DNA of 52,761 nucleotides from Alphaproteobacteria bacterium (GTDB taxonomy: Bacteria; Pseudomonadota; Alphaproteobacteria; Rhodobacterales; Rhodobacteraceae), in NCBI GenBank assembly GCA_030424645.1, contig JAUHWP010000008.1:1-52761 (forward strand). The letters are read 5' to 3'. The translations under genes and the position numbers were made by a program. The notes beneath the pieces are model-generated. The model was not told the origin of the DNA, did no database searches, and worked only from the letters and a program-made list of their open reading frames with translations. This document shows, piece by piece, positions 45,097 through 52,761 of the stretch (the first letter of the stretch is position 1; the number at the start of each line of letters is the position of its first letter).

Positions 45097-45116
45097 AAGG
45101 GGCAACGCCCCTTTTT
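45097..45116 (+). terminator. Terminator after the M20 gene, abutting panC
   Basis: AAGGGGC-AAC-GCCCCTT followed by T's reads as an intrinsic terminator on the plus strand. Its last T is the first base of the reverse-strand panC stop. The same GGGGCAA-x-GCCCC hairpin lies beside the dnaE stop. Confidence 0.75.
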
Positions 45117-45952
45117 CAGACCGGAATGTTGTCGATCAGGCGCACGTCCCCCAGCATCGCCGCAACCAGCAGGCGTGCCGGGCGATCCAGGGTCGACACC
45201 GGCGACAGGTCGGCCGCGTCCCGCAGATCAAGATACTCGACCTTGTCGAACCCGGCGTTCTCGATCTGCGCCTTGGCGCTGTCCAGCACGACGCGCATGT
45301 CACCCCCCCGGCGGATGGCCTTGGCCGCACGATCCAGTTCGGATTTCAGGGCCGGGGCAATGGCGCGGTCTTTCTGCGACAGGCGCACATTGCGCGAGGA
45401 CATGGCCAACCCGTCATCTTCGCGGATCGTGGGGCACCCCAGCACCTCGGTCTCAATATCCAGGTCCTCGGACAGGCGGCGCACCAGAAGCATCTGCTGA
45501 TAGTCTTTTTCGCCGAAACAGGCCACGTCGGCGCGGGTTTGCAGAAACAGCTTCGCCACCACCGTCGCCACGCCGTCGAAATGGCCGGGGCGGTGTGCGC
45601 CTTCCAGATCTTCGGTCAGGCCCGTGACATGGACGTTGGTGGCGAACCCTTTCGGATATATCTGATCCGGGGTCGGCACATAGAGCGCATCCACATCATA
45701 GGGCGCGAGCTTCGCGGCGTCCTGTTCCTCGGTGCGCGGATATTTCTCCAGATCGTCGGGGTTGTTGAACTGCTTGGGGTTCACGAAAATCGTGACGATC
45801 ACACGGTCGGCGTGCTGTTTCGCGATCTCGACCAGTGACAAATGACCCGCGTGGAGCGCACCCATGGTTGGCACCACCGCCACGCGTTCACCCTTGAAGA
45901 TCCAGCTGCGACGCAGGGTGCGCAGATCGTCTTTGGTGCGGATGATCTTCAT
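45116..45952 (-). CDS. panC: Pantothenate synthetase
   Basis: Joins pantoate and beta-alanine with ATP to make pantothenate, the last step of vitamin B5 synthesis. The protein has 278 residues, normal length. The HIGH-like nucleotide motif is [10 protein letters not shown] (28-37), the FVNPKQFN segment is present, and the KDYQQM region contacts ATP and pantoate. Its ATG overlaps the panB stop by four bases, so panB and panC are coupled. Confidence 0.96.
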   Translation of the reverse strand: MKIIRTKDDLRTLRRSWIFKGERVAVVPTMGALHAGHLSLVEIAKQHADRVIVTIFVNPKQFNNPDDLEKYPRTEEQDAAKLAPYDVDALYVPTPDQIYPKGFATNVHVTGLTEDLEGAHRPGHFDGVATVVAKLFLQTRADVACFGEKDYQQMLLVRRLSEDLDIETEVLGCPTIREDDGLAMSSRNVRLSQKDRAIAPALKSELDRAAKAIRRGGDMRVVLDSAKAQIENAGFDKVEYLDLRDAADLSPVSTLDRPARLLVAAMLGDVRLIDNIPV

Positions 45953-46776
45953 TTCTTTTTCACCTCATCCGCGAAAACGTGCTCGGGCGCCGGGAAGCTG
46001 CGCTCGCGCACTTCCCTGGCATATTGCGCAATTGCTTCTTCGCCGTCTTTGCCCAGCGTGGCATAGCGTTTGGCGAATTTCGGCTTGAAGGCGGTGAACA
46101 GGCCCAGCATGTCATCCACCACCAGGATTTGGCCGTCGCAACCGGCCGAGGCCCCGATGCCGATGGTGGGAATGGCCACGGCTTCCGTGATCTCATCCGA
46201 CAGGCTTTCGGGAACTTTTTCCAGCACGACCGAGAACGCGCCGGCCTGATCCACCGCTCTGGCGTCCGCCAGCACGCGGGCGCGATCTTCGCCGCGCCCC
46301 TGCACCTTGTAGCCGCCCAACGTGTTGATGGCCTGCGGCGTCAGCCCGATATGTGCCATCACCGGAATGGACCGGCTGGTCAGAAACCGGATCGTTTCGG
46401 CCATCGCCACGCCGCCTTCCAGCTTCACCGCTGCCGCCCCGGTCGTGCGCATCAGGCGCGCGGCGTTGCGAAAGGCCTGCTCGGGGCTTTCCTCGTAGGA
46501 GCCGAAGGGCATATCCACGACCATCATGGCCTGCTTGAGCCCACGTTTCACCGCGGCGCCGTGCAGTTCCATCATCTCCATCGTCACGCCCAGCGTATCC
46601 GGCAGGCCATGCACGACCATTCCGACGCTGTCGCCCACCAGCACGATGTCGCAATGGGCATCCATCATCTGCGCGGTGGGGGTTGCATAGGCGGTCAGGC
46701 AGACCAGCGGCGTGCCTCCTTTGCACGCACGAATGTCCGACGGTGTGGGCACGGTTATCTTGGCCGAGGCGCTCAT
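45949..46776 (-). CDS. panB: 3-methyl-2-oxobutanoate hydroxymethyltransferase
   Basis: Transfers a hydroxymethyl group from methylene-tetrahydrofolate to ketoisovalerate, giving ketopantoate. It has 275 residues. The Mg-binding GDS is at 48-50 ([12 protein letters not shown]), VKLEGG and the catalytic IGIGAS segment are present, and the C-terminal FPAPEHVF is typical. The ATG at 46776 is preferred over an upstream one because GGGGAGGAG precedes it. First gene of panBC. Confidence 0.96.
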   Translation of the reverse strand: MSASAKITVPTPSDIRACKGGTPLVCLTAYATPTAQMMDAHCDIVLVGDSVGMVVHGLPDTLGVTMEMMELHGAAVKRGLKQAMMVVDMPFGSYEESPEQAFRNAARLMRTTGAAAVKLEGGVAMAETIRFLTSRSIPVMAHIGLTPQAINTLGGYKVQGRGEDRARVLADARAVDQAGAFSVVLEKVPESLSDEITEAVAIPTIGIGASAGCDGQILVVDDMLGLFTAFKPKFAKRYATLGKDGEEAIAQYAREVRERSFPAPEHVFADEVKKK

Positions 46777-46809
46777 GGTTTCTCCTCCCCTGATCCTCTT
46801 CGCTGGGTC

Positions 46810-46837
46810 ACTATAATGCTGCATCGCAGAATTTCAA
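46810..46837 (-). promoter_or_regulatory. panBC promoter
   Basis: On the minus strand TTGAAA (46837-46832) and TATAGT (46815-46810) are separated by 16 bases, 33 bases upstream of the panB start. Both hexamers are close to sigma-70 consensus. Confidence 0.65.
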
Positions 46838-46940
46838 AGAGGGTTCAAAGACGGCTGACCAAAGGTCTTTTTCTTGCGTCGAAGCGATTTCCCCCGTTTC
46901 ATGACGCTTGTCCCGTTTCTTGGGCTAAGGAGGACCGACC

Positions 46941-48410
46941 ATGACCAACCTGAAATTCACCGCCGCCGCATGGGCCCTGATGGCCACAACCGCGCTGGCG
47001 GAAGGCGACTCGATCACGCTTGGCATGGTGTTGGAGCCGCCCAACCTTGACCCGACTGCCGGGGCGGCGGCTGCGATTGACGAGGTGGTTTATGCCAATA
47101 TCTTCGAAGGCCTGACGCGCTTTGGCCCTGACGGGTCTGTTCAGCCCGGTCTGGCCAGCGAATGGTCGGTCAGCGATGATGGCCTGACCTATACCTTCAA
47201 GCTGCGCGATGGTGTGACCTTCCATGACGGCACCACGATGGACGCCGAGGATGTGATCTTCTCGCTGGATCGCGCCCGCGCCGAAGAGTCGACCAACGCC
47301 CAGAAGGCGCTGTTTGCCGATATCGAGGCCGTCACCGCGCCTGATCCCCTGACGGTCGAGGTGAAACTGTCCACCCCCAACGGCAACTTCCCCTTCAACA
47401 TGGCGTGGGGCGACGCCGTTATCGTTGCACCCGAAAGCATCGACAATGCCGCCACCGCGCCGGTTGGCACCGGCCCGTTCAGCTTTGTCGAATGGGCCAA
47501 GGGCGATCACGTGACGATCAAGCGCAACGATGCTTATTGGGGCGCGGCGCCTGCATTGGCGGAAGCCACGTTCAAGTTCATTTCCGACCCCAACGCCGCC
47601 TTCGCTGCGATGATGGCCGAGGATGTGGACGCCTTCCCGAACTTCCCCGCCCCTGAAACGCTGGTGCAGTTCGAGGCCGATCCGCGGTTCAGCGTGATCG
47701 TGGGGTCGACCGAGGGCGAAACCATCCTGTCGATCAACAACACGTCCGGGCCGCTGTCCGATCTTCGTGTGCGCAAGGCCATCGCTCACGCCATCAATCG
47801 GCAGGAAATCATCGACGGCGCGATGCACGGGTATGGCACGCCCATCGGCAGCCATTTCGCGCCGCACCATCCTGACTATGTCGACCTGACGGGCAATTCG
47901 GCCTATGACCCCGACATGTCCAGGGCATTGCTGGCGGAAGCCGGGGCCGAGGGTCTGACCCTGCGCCTTATGTTGCCACCCCCGTCCTATGCGCGGCGCG
48001 GGGGCGAGATCATTGCCGCACAGCTGCGTGCAGTCGGGATCGAGACCGAGATCACGAACCTTGAATGGGCGCAGTGGATCGAACAGGTGTTCAAGGGCAA
48101 GGATTTCGACCTGACCATCGTCAGCCATACCGAACCTGCGGATATCAACATCTATGCGCGGCCCGATTATTACTTCCAGTATGACAATGCGGACTTCCAG
48201 TCGCTGATCAACGAGTTGTCGGTTACGTCGGACCCCGCCACGCGGTCGGACCTGAACAAGCAGGCCCAGCAGATGATCGCGGATGATTACGTGAACGGCT
48301 ACCTGTTCCAACTGGCAAAAACCGGCGTCGCCAACGCGAAGATCAACGGGCTTTGGGAAAACGCACCCACGCAGGCCAATGACCTGACGGGGGTCAGCTG
48401 GTCAGAGTGA
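46941..48410 (+). CDS. Orphan family-5 ABC solute-binding protein
   Basis: A 489-residue periplasmic receptor of the peptide/nickel class. The signal peptide ends at ALA-EGD (residue 20), with no lipobox. Family landmarks are LEPPNLDPTAGA, FEGLTRFGPDG, the VRKAIAHAINRQ hinge element and a C-terminal SVTSDPATRSDL. AAGGAGGA precedes the ATG. No permease or ATPase gene is near: panB diverges on one side and a terminator and an opposite gene follow. It may share a distant transporter; ligand unknown. Confidence 0.87.
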   Translation: MTNLKFTAAAWALMATTALAEGDSITLGMVLEPPNLDPTAGAAAAIDEVVYANIFEGLTRFGPDGSVQPGLASEWSVSDDGLTYTFKLRDGVTFHDGTTMDAEDVIFSLDRARAEESTNAQKALFADIEAVTAPDPLTVEVKLSTPNGNFPFNMAWGDAVIVAPESIDNAATAPVGTGPFSFVEWAKGDHVTIKRNDAYWGAAPALAEATFKFISDPNAAFAAMMAEDVDAFPNFPAPETLVQFEADPRFSVIVGSTEGETILSINNTSGPLSDLRVRKAIAHAINRQEIIDGAMHGYGTPIGSHFAPHHPDYVDLTGNSAYDPDMSRALLAEAGAEGLTLRLMLPPPSYARRGGEIIAAQLRAVGIETEITNLEWAQWIEQVFKGKDFDLTIVSHTEPADINIYARPDYYFQYDNADFQSLINELSVTSDPATRSDLNKQAQQMIADDYVNGYLFQLAKTGVANAKINGLWENAPTQANDLTGVSWSE

Positions 48411-48431
48411 CCATTGTGCAGACCACGGGAA

Positions 48432-48455
48432 GGGTGCCCCACCGGCGCCCTTTTT
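48432..48455 (+). terminator. Terminator after the solute-binding gene
   Basis: GGGTGCC-CCACC-GGCGCCC (one G-T pair) is followed by five T's, 21 bases after the stop. It also borders the convergent EamA gene's stop. Confidence 0.88.
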
Positions 48456-49363
48456 CATGACTTCGCCGCGTTCGTGTTCGGCGTCACGCGGCGGTTCAGC
48501 ATCGCCTCGCGCCAGGTGATATATGTGACAGACGAGATAATGACGCCCGCCCCCGTGATCACCCAGATGTCCAGGGGTTCTGCAAACAACCACGCCCCCA
48601 TGATCGTGGCCCAGATGATCTGCAGGAAGGTCACGGGTTGCGTGACGGATACCGGCGCCTCGGCAAAGGCGCGGGACATGGCATAGTGGCCCGCGGTCGC
48701 GCAGAAGGCGATCAACACCGACCAGGCCAGGTCCGTGGATGTGGGCGGGACCCAGACCAGCCAGGCAGCGGGGGCCAGTCCGATGGTCACGGTGATCGAC
48801 ATGATGGCCACCACGACGGCGGCGGATGCCTCTTGCGACAGGCGCTTGGCAATCAGATAGGACACACCAAGGAACATCGCGGTGAACACCATGGCCAGAT
48901 GACCTGTGCCAAGCTCTCGCACACCGGGGCGCAGGATAATCAGCACACCCACGAAGGCAAAGACAACGGCGGTCAGGCGGCGGGTCGAAAAACCTTCGCC
49001 AAGAAACAACGCCGCGCCCAGCATGACGTAGATCGGGTTAAGGTAGTTCATCGCCACGACCTCGGCCACCGTGATCTGGGTCATCGCGTAGAACCAGCAC
49101 AGCACCGCCCCTGTGTGCACCACCCCCCGCAGGGCAAACAGCCGCCACATCTTTTTTGAGAACCGCGCGCGCTTCAATTGGCCGAATGCTGGCAACACGA
49201 AGACCAGCCCAAGCAGATAGCGCAGGAAGGCTGCCTGCGATGACGGAAGCGTCTGGCCGACATACTTCACCAACCCGTTCAGCATCACGAAGAAGAACCC
49301 GGCCGCCAACATCCACAGGATGCCGTGCACGGGGCGTTGAAGGGGTGGGGCCAGTTCCGTCAT
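48455..49363 (-). CDS. EamA/DMT-family transporter
   Basis: A 302-residue inner-membrane protein with about ten TM helices in two EamA repeats. The first repeat has FLRYLLGLVFVLP and VVAMNYLNPIYVMLGAALFLGE, the second the matching VTFLQIIWATIMGAWLFAEP. The drug/metabolite transporter superfamily exports amino acids and other metabolites. Substrate unknown. It is a single gene with no close partner; yebC lies upstream on the same strand, 92 bases away across a hairpin. Confidence 0.85.
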   Translation of the reverse strand: MTELAPPLQRPVHGILWMLAAGFFFVMLNGLVKYVGQTLPSSQAAFLRYLLGLVFVLPAFGQLKRARFSKKMWRLFALRGVVHTGAVLCWFYAMTQITVAEVVAMNYLNPIYVMLGAALFLGEGFSTRRLTAVVFAFVGVLIILRPGVRELGTGHLAMVFTAMFLGVSYLIAKRLSQEASAAVVVAIMSITVTIGLAPAAWLVWVPPTSTDLAWSVLIAFCATAGHYAMSRAFAEAPVSVTQPVTFLQIIWATIMGAWLFAEPLDIWVITGAGVIISSVTYITWREAMLNRRVTPNTNAAKS

Positions 49364-49400
49364 CCCGCGACCTGACCCGAGTTTGCCCCGAAAGACAAGA

Positions 49401-49429
49401 GACCCCGGCGCGGGTGTCCGGCCGGGGTC
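49401..49429. terminator. Hairpin between yebC and the EamA gene
   Basis: GACCCCGGC (49401-49409) pairs perfectly with GCCGGGGTC (49421-49429) around an 11-base loop. On the minus strand it is followed by a T-rich stretch (TCTTGTCTTT), consistent with termination after yebC. Confidence 0.65.
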
Positions 49430-49455
49430 GTTGATTTCGGTTTTTGCTGTGGCCC

Positions 49456-50196
49456 TTAAAGCTGGGCCAGAACCTCGTCCGTGGCTTCGAAATTGGTGGT
49501 GACGCGCTGCACGTCGTCGTCATCTTCCAACGCATCCACCAGCTTCATCAGCTTCTGCATCCCGTCCAGGTCCAGTTCGGTGGTCATGTTGGGTTGCCAG
49601 ATCAGCTTGGTCGACTCGCTTTCGCCCAGTGCAGCCTCAAGCGCGTTTGACACCTCGTTCAGGTCGGTGTCCGCGCAGGTGATGCGGTGCCCGTCCTCGG
49701 TGGTTTCGCAATCCTCGGCCCCTGCTTCGATGGCAGCTTCCATCACGCTGTCGGCATCGCCTACTTCCAGCGGATAGGTCACTTCGCCCTTGCGGTCGAA
49801 CATGAACCCGACCGAGCCGGTTTCACCAAGGTTGCCGCCGTTCTTCGAGAATGTCGAGCGCACGGTCGACGCGGTGCGGTTCTTGTTGTCGGTCATGGTT
49901 TCGACAATCACCGCAACACCGTTCGGGCCATAGCCTTCATAGCGGATTTCGTCATAGTTCTCGGCGTCGCCGCCAATGGCTTTCTTGATCGCGCGGTCGA
50001 TCACGTCCTTTGGCAAGGATTGGCTTTTGCCTTCCTTAACCGCCATGCGCAGACGCGGGTTCTTGTCCGGGTCCGGGTCGCCCATCTTGGCAGCCACGGT
50101 GATTTCTTTCGCGAGCTTCGAAAACAGCTTCGAGCGGGCGGCGTCCTGACGCCCCTTGCGATGCTGAATATTTGCCCATTTTGAGTGGCCAGCCAT
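49456..50196 (-). CDS. yebC: YebC/PmpR-family protein
   Basis: A 246-residue member of the YebC family. It has the invariant N-terminus [15 protein letters not shown], the acidic central segment and the [12 protein letters not shown] motif. YebC proteins have been described as DNA-binding regulators and more recently as factors that help ribosomes through difficult sequences; which role applies here is not visible. GGAGGT lies before the ATG. The usual neighbour ruvC is absent. Confidence 0.94.
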   Translation of the reverse strand: MAGHSKWANIQHRKGRQDAARSKLFSKLAKEITVAAKMGDPDPDKNPRLRMAVKEGKSQSLPKDVIDRAIKKAIGGDAENYDEIRYEGYGPNGVAVIVETMTDNKNRTASTVRSTFSKNGGNLGETGSVGFMFDRKGEVTYPLEVGDADSVMEAAIEAGAEDCETTEDGHRITCADTDLNEVSNALEAALGESESTKLIWQPNMTTELDLDGMQKLMKLVDALEDDDDVQRVTTNFEATDEVLAQL

Positions 50197-50298
50197 GGCG
50201 ACCTCCGAATTCTTGCAAGTATGGATGTGCTGCGCGGTTCAATACAGCAGGGGTTGGGGGGGCCGCAAGGCCCGGTTGTCGTTATCCTGAAACGCCGT

Positions 50299-50751
50299 TC
50301 AGGCCCGTTCGTCTTTCGGCGACCCCATGACCACATGGGTGACGATCTGGTGCACCTGAGGCAATGTGCCCAGCTTGTCCGTATGAAACCGCTTATAGGC
50401 GATCAGGTCCTCGGCTTCGATCCGCAGCAGATACTCGACCGTCCCGGTGATGTTGTGGCATTCCCGCACCTCGTCATAGAGCGCGACCGAGCGTTCGAAC
50501 CCTTCCTGCGCCGCCTTGGTATGATCGGACAGGCCGACGGTGACATAGGCGACAAAGCCGTTGCCCAGCGCAACCGGGTCCAGCACCGCGCGATAGCCCT
50601 TGATCACGCCTTGCCGCTCAAGCTCCTGCACCCGGCGCAGGCAGGCAGACGGCGACAGCCCGACGCGTTCGGCAAGCTCGGTATTGGGCAAGCGACCATC
50701 CAGGGACAGCTCACGCAATATCTTGAGGTTTATTTGATCTATTTTCGCCAT
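50299..50751 (-). CDS. Lrp/AsnC-family transcriptional regulator
   Basis: A 150-residue regulator with an N-terminal helix-turn-helix (NTELAERVGLSPSACLRRV, about 23-41) and a C-terminal RAM ligand domain (VAYVTVGL, GTVEYLLRIEAEDL). Proteins of this size bind amino acids as effectors. It diverges from the LysE-type exporter gene across only 72 bases, so it very probably controls that exporter and itself from overlapping promoters. Confidence 0.92.
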   Translation of the reverse strand: MAKIDQINLKILRELSLDGRLPNTELAERVGLSPSACLRRVQELERQGVIKGYRAVLDPVALGNGFVAYVTVGLSDHTKAAQEGFERSVALYDEVRECHNITGTVEYLLRIEAEDLIAYKRFHTDKLGTLPQVHQIVTHVVMGSPKDERA

Positions 50752-50768
50752 TCATTGCAAAAATACGT

Positions 50769-50796
50769 TCATACAGATCAACAAAGCAATATAGAA
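50769..50796 (+). promoter_or_regulatory. Possible promoter of the LysE-type gene
   Basis: TTCATA and TATAGA are 16 bases apart in the AT-rich 72-base divergent region, ending 28 bases before the ATG. No Shine-Dalgarno sequence is visible before that ATG, so the leader would be short. Confidence 0.4.
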
Positions 50797-50823
50797 CTGG
50801 TGAATATCATTGATAATTGCACC

Positions 50824-51417
50824 ATGTCAGTCGAATTTCTTACAGCCTTCGTGGCCTTTGCCTTCGTCTCCTCGATCACACCGGGGCCGAACAACCTGAT
50901 GCTGATGGCATCGGGTGCGAATTTCGGGTTTCAACGCACCATCCCGCATATGCTGGGCATCGGGATCGGGTTCACCTTCATGATCGTTCTGGTCGGCGCA
51001 GGGCTGATGACGCTGTTTGATCTTTATCCTGTCAGCTATGCGATCCTGAAAGCGGGCAGCGTCGTCTATCTGCTGTGGCTGGCTTGGAAAATCGCCAATG
51101 CGTCCGAGCCGGGCACGGGCACGGCGGGCGGCACGCCCATGACTTTCCTGCAAGCTGCCGCCTTTCAATGGGTCAACCCGAAAGCCTGGGCGATGGCGCT
51201 GACCGCGATCAGTGTCTATGCGCCATCCCGTGACATGGCGGCTGTGGTTCTGGTTGCCCTTGTTTTCGGGATCGTGAACCTGCCCTCGGTGTCGGTCTGG
51301 ACCGTTCTGGGGCAGAAAATACGGGTGATCCTGACCAATCCGATGCGCCTGCGGTCCTTCAACGTGACCATGGCCCTTTTGCTGATTGCCACGCTCTTCC
51401 CCGTAATCTACGGGTGA
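50824..51417 (+). CDS. LysE-family amino-acid exporter
   Basis: A 197-residue inner-membrane translocator with about six TM helices. The family signature SSITPGPNNLMLMASG occurs at about residues 16-31, a re-entrant Gly-rich helix follows, and FQWVNPKAWAMAL is the second conserved block. LysE/RhtB proteins export amino acids or derivatives. Divergent pairing with an Lrp/AsnC regulator is a classic arrangement. The longer frame from 50185 is not coding upstream of 50824. Confidence 0.9.
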   Translation: MSVEFLTAFVAFAFVSSITPGPNNLMLMASGANFGFQRTIPHMLGIGIGFTFMIVLVGAGLMTLFDLYPVSYAILKAGSVVYLLWLAWKIANASEPGTGTAGGTPMTFLQAAAFQWVNPKAWAMALTAISVYAPSRDMAAVVLVALVFGIVNLPSVSVWTVLGQKIRVILTNPMRLRSFNVTMALLLIATLFPVIYG

Positions 51418-51448
51418 CGTTCGTATCCACAGGCGCTAAGCCTTGGGT

Positions 51449-52761
51449 ATGACCACGGACCAGATCATCCTGTTTGCACTTTTCGGTGCGGTGTTCGGCT
51501 TGCTGCTTTGGGGCCGCTATCGCTATGACCTTGTGGCCTTTGCCGCGCTGATGGTCGGCGTGGTTCTGGGGGTTGTGCCCACCGAGGACGCGTTTTCAGG
51601 CTTCGGCCATCCCGCCACGCTGATCGTAGCGCTGGTGCTGGTGGTGTCGGCGGGGCTGGTGCGATCTGGCGCGGTGTTCCTGATCACGCGCACGATGGTC
51701 GATGCCTCACGCTCGCTTGGGGCGCATATCGCATTGATGGGCGCCATTGGCGGTGTCCTGTCCGCCTTCATGAACAACGTGGCCGCCTTGGCGTTGCTGA
51801 TGCCGGTGGACGTGCAAACCGCACGCAAGGCGGGCCGCCCGCCGGGTCTGAGCCTGATGCCCCTGTCCTTCGCCACCATCCTTGGGGGCATGGTCACGCT
51901 GATCGGGACACCGCCCAACATCATCATCGCCTCGATCCGCGGGGAAGCGTTGGGCGAGCCGTTTCACATGTTCGATTTCGCCCCGGTCGGCGCCGTCACC
52001 GCCATCGCTGGCCTGTTCTTCGTGGCCCTGATCGGCTGGCGGCTGATCCCACAGGCCGAAGCCATCCAAAACGGGGCAGACCCGATGGAGAATTTCGGCC
52101 TTTATGTTGCCGAACTGACGGTGCCCGAGGAGTCCAAACACATCGGCAAGCGCCTGAAGGAACTGGATGAGGCGGCGGAAAAGAACGATGTCGCCATCCT
52201 TGGTCTCGTGCGCGGGGGCAAGCGCCGCTATGGCACACAACGCGCCACCAAACTGGAAGCCGGGGATGCCCTGGTTCTGGAAGCCCGGCCCGAAGCACTG
52301 GATGAGTTTCGCGCCGCCCTTGGCCTGACCTTCACGGACCCGGACCGCGAAGAAAAACTGCGCGCCGAGGGCGACGGCCTGGCCAAGATCGAAGTGGTCG
52401 TGCCGGTCAACGCCCGGATCGTGGGCAAAACGGCGCAATCCGTGGGGTTGAACTGGCGGCAACGGTCGGTCCTGCTGGGCATTTCGCGCGCCGGCAAGCG
52501 GATCGCCAAACAAGTCCGCAAGACCGAGGTGCGAGCGGGCGACATCCTGCTTCTGCTGGTGCCGCAAGGGTCCGAAGCGGACGTGACCGAATGGCTTGGC
52601 GGTTTGCCCCTGGCCGAACGCGGGCTGAAGGTGACGCAAGACGAAAAGGTCTGGCTGGCCATCGGGCTGTTTGGCGGGGCCGTGGCCGCGGCCAGCTTTG
52701 GTCTTGTCTATCTGCCGGTCGCTCTGGGCCTCGTGGTTGTCGGTTACACGCTTACCAAGAT
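51449..52761 (+). CDS. SLC13-family permease with RCK_C domains, 3' truncated
   Basis: Reading from the ATG at 51449 the frame stays open for 437 codons to the window end. It is an anion/sulfate-type permease of the SLC13/ArsB-like superfamily. Helical hairpin motifs FMNNVAALALLMPV (107-120) and LIGTPPNIIIAS (151-162) mark the first half of the transport domain. Two cytoplasmic RCK_C/TrkA-C domains follow (about 218-288 and 313-375), then TM helices resume (about 400-437). Proteins of this layout import sulfate, dicarboxylates or similar anions; the substrate is not predictable. It starts 31 bases after the LysE-type gene. Confidence 0.88.
   Translation, partial: MTTDQIILFALFGAVFGLLLWGRYRYDLVAFAALMVGVVLGVVPTEDAFSGFGHPATLIVALVLVVSAGLVRSGAVFLITRTMVDASRSLGAHIALMGAIGGVLSAFMNNVAALALLMPVDVQTARKAGRPPGLSLMPLSFATILGGMVTLIGTPPNIIIASIRGEALGEPFHMFDFAPVGAVTAIAGLFFVALIGWRLIPQAEAIQNGADPMENFGLYVAELTVPEESKHIGKRLKELDEAAEKNDVAILGLVRGGKRRYGTQRATKLEAGDALVLEARPEALDEFRAALGLTFTDPDREEKLRAEGDGLAKIEVVVPVNARIVGKTAQSVGLNWRQRSVLLGISRAGKRIAKQVRKTEVRAGDILLLLVPQGSEADVTEWLGGLPLAERGLKVTQDEKVWLAIGLFGGAVAAASFGLVYLPVALGLVVVGYTLTK

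Noticed and set aside
46899-48311. 470-codon open frame on the minus strand
   Set aside because: Antisense to a solute-binding protein with a clean signal peptide and ribosome site.
50251-50275. Terminator downstream of the Lrp-family gene
   Set aside because: Only a five-pair GGGCC-GCAA-GGCCC stem inside a G-tract with no T-run is visible.
51707-52639. 310-codon open frame on the minus strand
   Set aside because: It is fully antisense to the SLC13-type permease, whose translation shows clear transporter and RCK_C motifs. The antisense product has no recognisable domain and is a GC-driven shadow.
1-52761. CRISPR array, tRNA, rRNA, prophage or insertion sequence
   Set aside because: No regularly spaced direct repeats, cloverleaf sequence, integrase, transposase or phage gene was found by reading the gaps and frames. 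A low-GC gene alone is not enough to call a mobile element.

Overview
The window reads as chromosomal DNA of an alphaproteobacterium of the Roseobacter/Rhodobacteraceae type. The grounds are high GC with dense head-to-tail operons, a short-form HisG with a HisZ partner, a two-domain ALDH16-type aldehyde dehydrogenase, BMP-type purine transporter genes joined to xdhABC, and a roseobacter-like intergenic palindrome (TTCTTCTGG...ATATCC). No genus can be named from the sequence alone. I see no rRNA, tRNA, CRISPR, phage or transposase gene.

Layout. 0-8 kb: the end of a probable hemerythrin-like gene, a leftward hisS-hisZ-hisG operon, slyX, then leftward dnaE with a small VOC-family gene before it. 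8.1-18.2 kb: a tightly packed rightward operon, xdhA-xdhB-xdhC, ABC ATPase, two permeases, a voltage-gated-type K+ channel and a BMP-family binding protein, closed by a strong terminator. It looks like purine uptake coupled to xanthine oxidation. 18.3-23.0 kb: a DAO-type FAD oxidoreductase converging on a leftward pair, a Pat-like acyl-CoA synthetase/GNAT fusion followed by a histone-deacetylase-like deacylase. 23.1-26.3 kb: copper defence (copA-cueR leftward with a textbook CueR promoter, and a copZ-like chaperone on the other strand). 26.4-31.9 kb: leftward oppABCDF. 32.2-35.6 kb: rightward deoC plus ALDH16, a likely deoxyribose-phosphate-to-acetate route.

35.7-43.5 kb: a leftward run of eight genes of unknown function: a long coiled-coil protein, a small membrane protein, a 389-residue protein, an AAA+ ATPase, a low-GC membrane/coiled-coil protein, a 453-residue protein, a two-TM protein and a DUF1523-like membrane protein. 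This is the best candidate in the window for an undescribed system. Two of its genes are visibly AT-richer than the rest, and one of these sits behind a hairpin-rich gap, as if inserted.

43.7-52.8 kb: an M20-family deacylase, leftward panB-panC, an orphan family-5 solute-binding protein, an EamA exporter, yebC, a divergent Lrp/LysE pair, and a 3'-truncated SLC13-type permease with two RCK_C domains running off the window end.

Functions come from motif reading and family knowledge. Membrane segments and coiled coils were judged by eye. Base-composition statements are visual, not computed.
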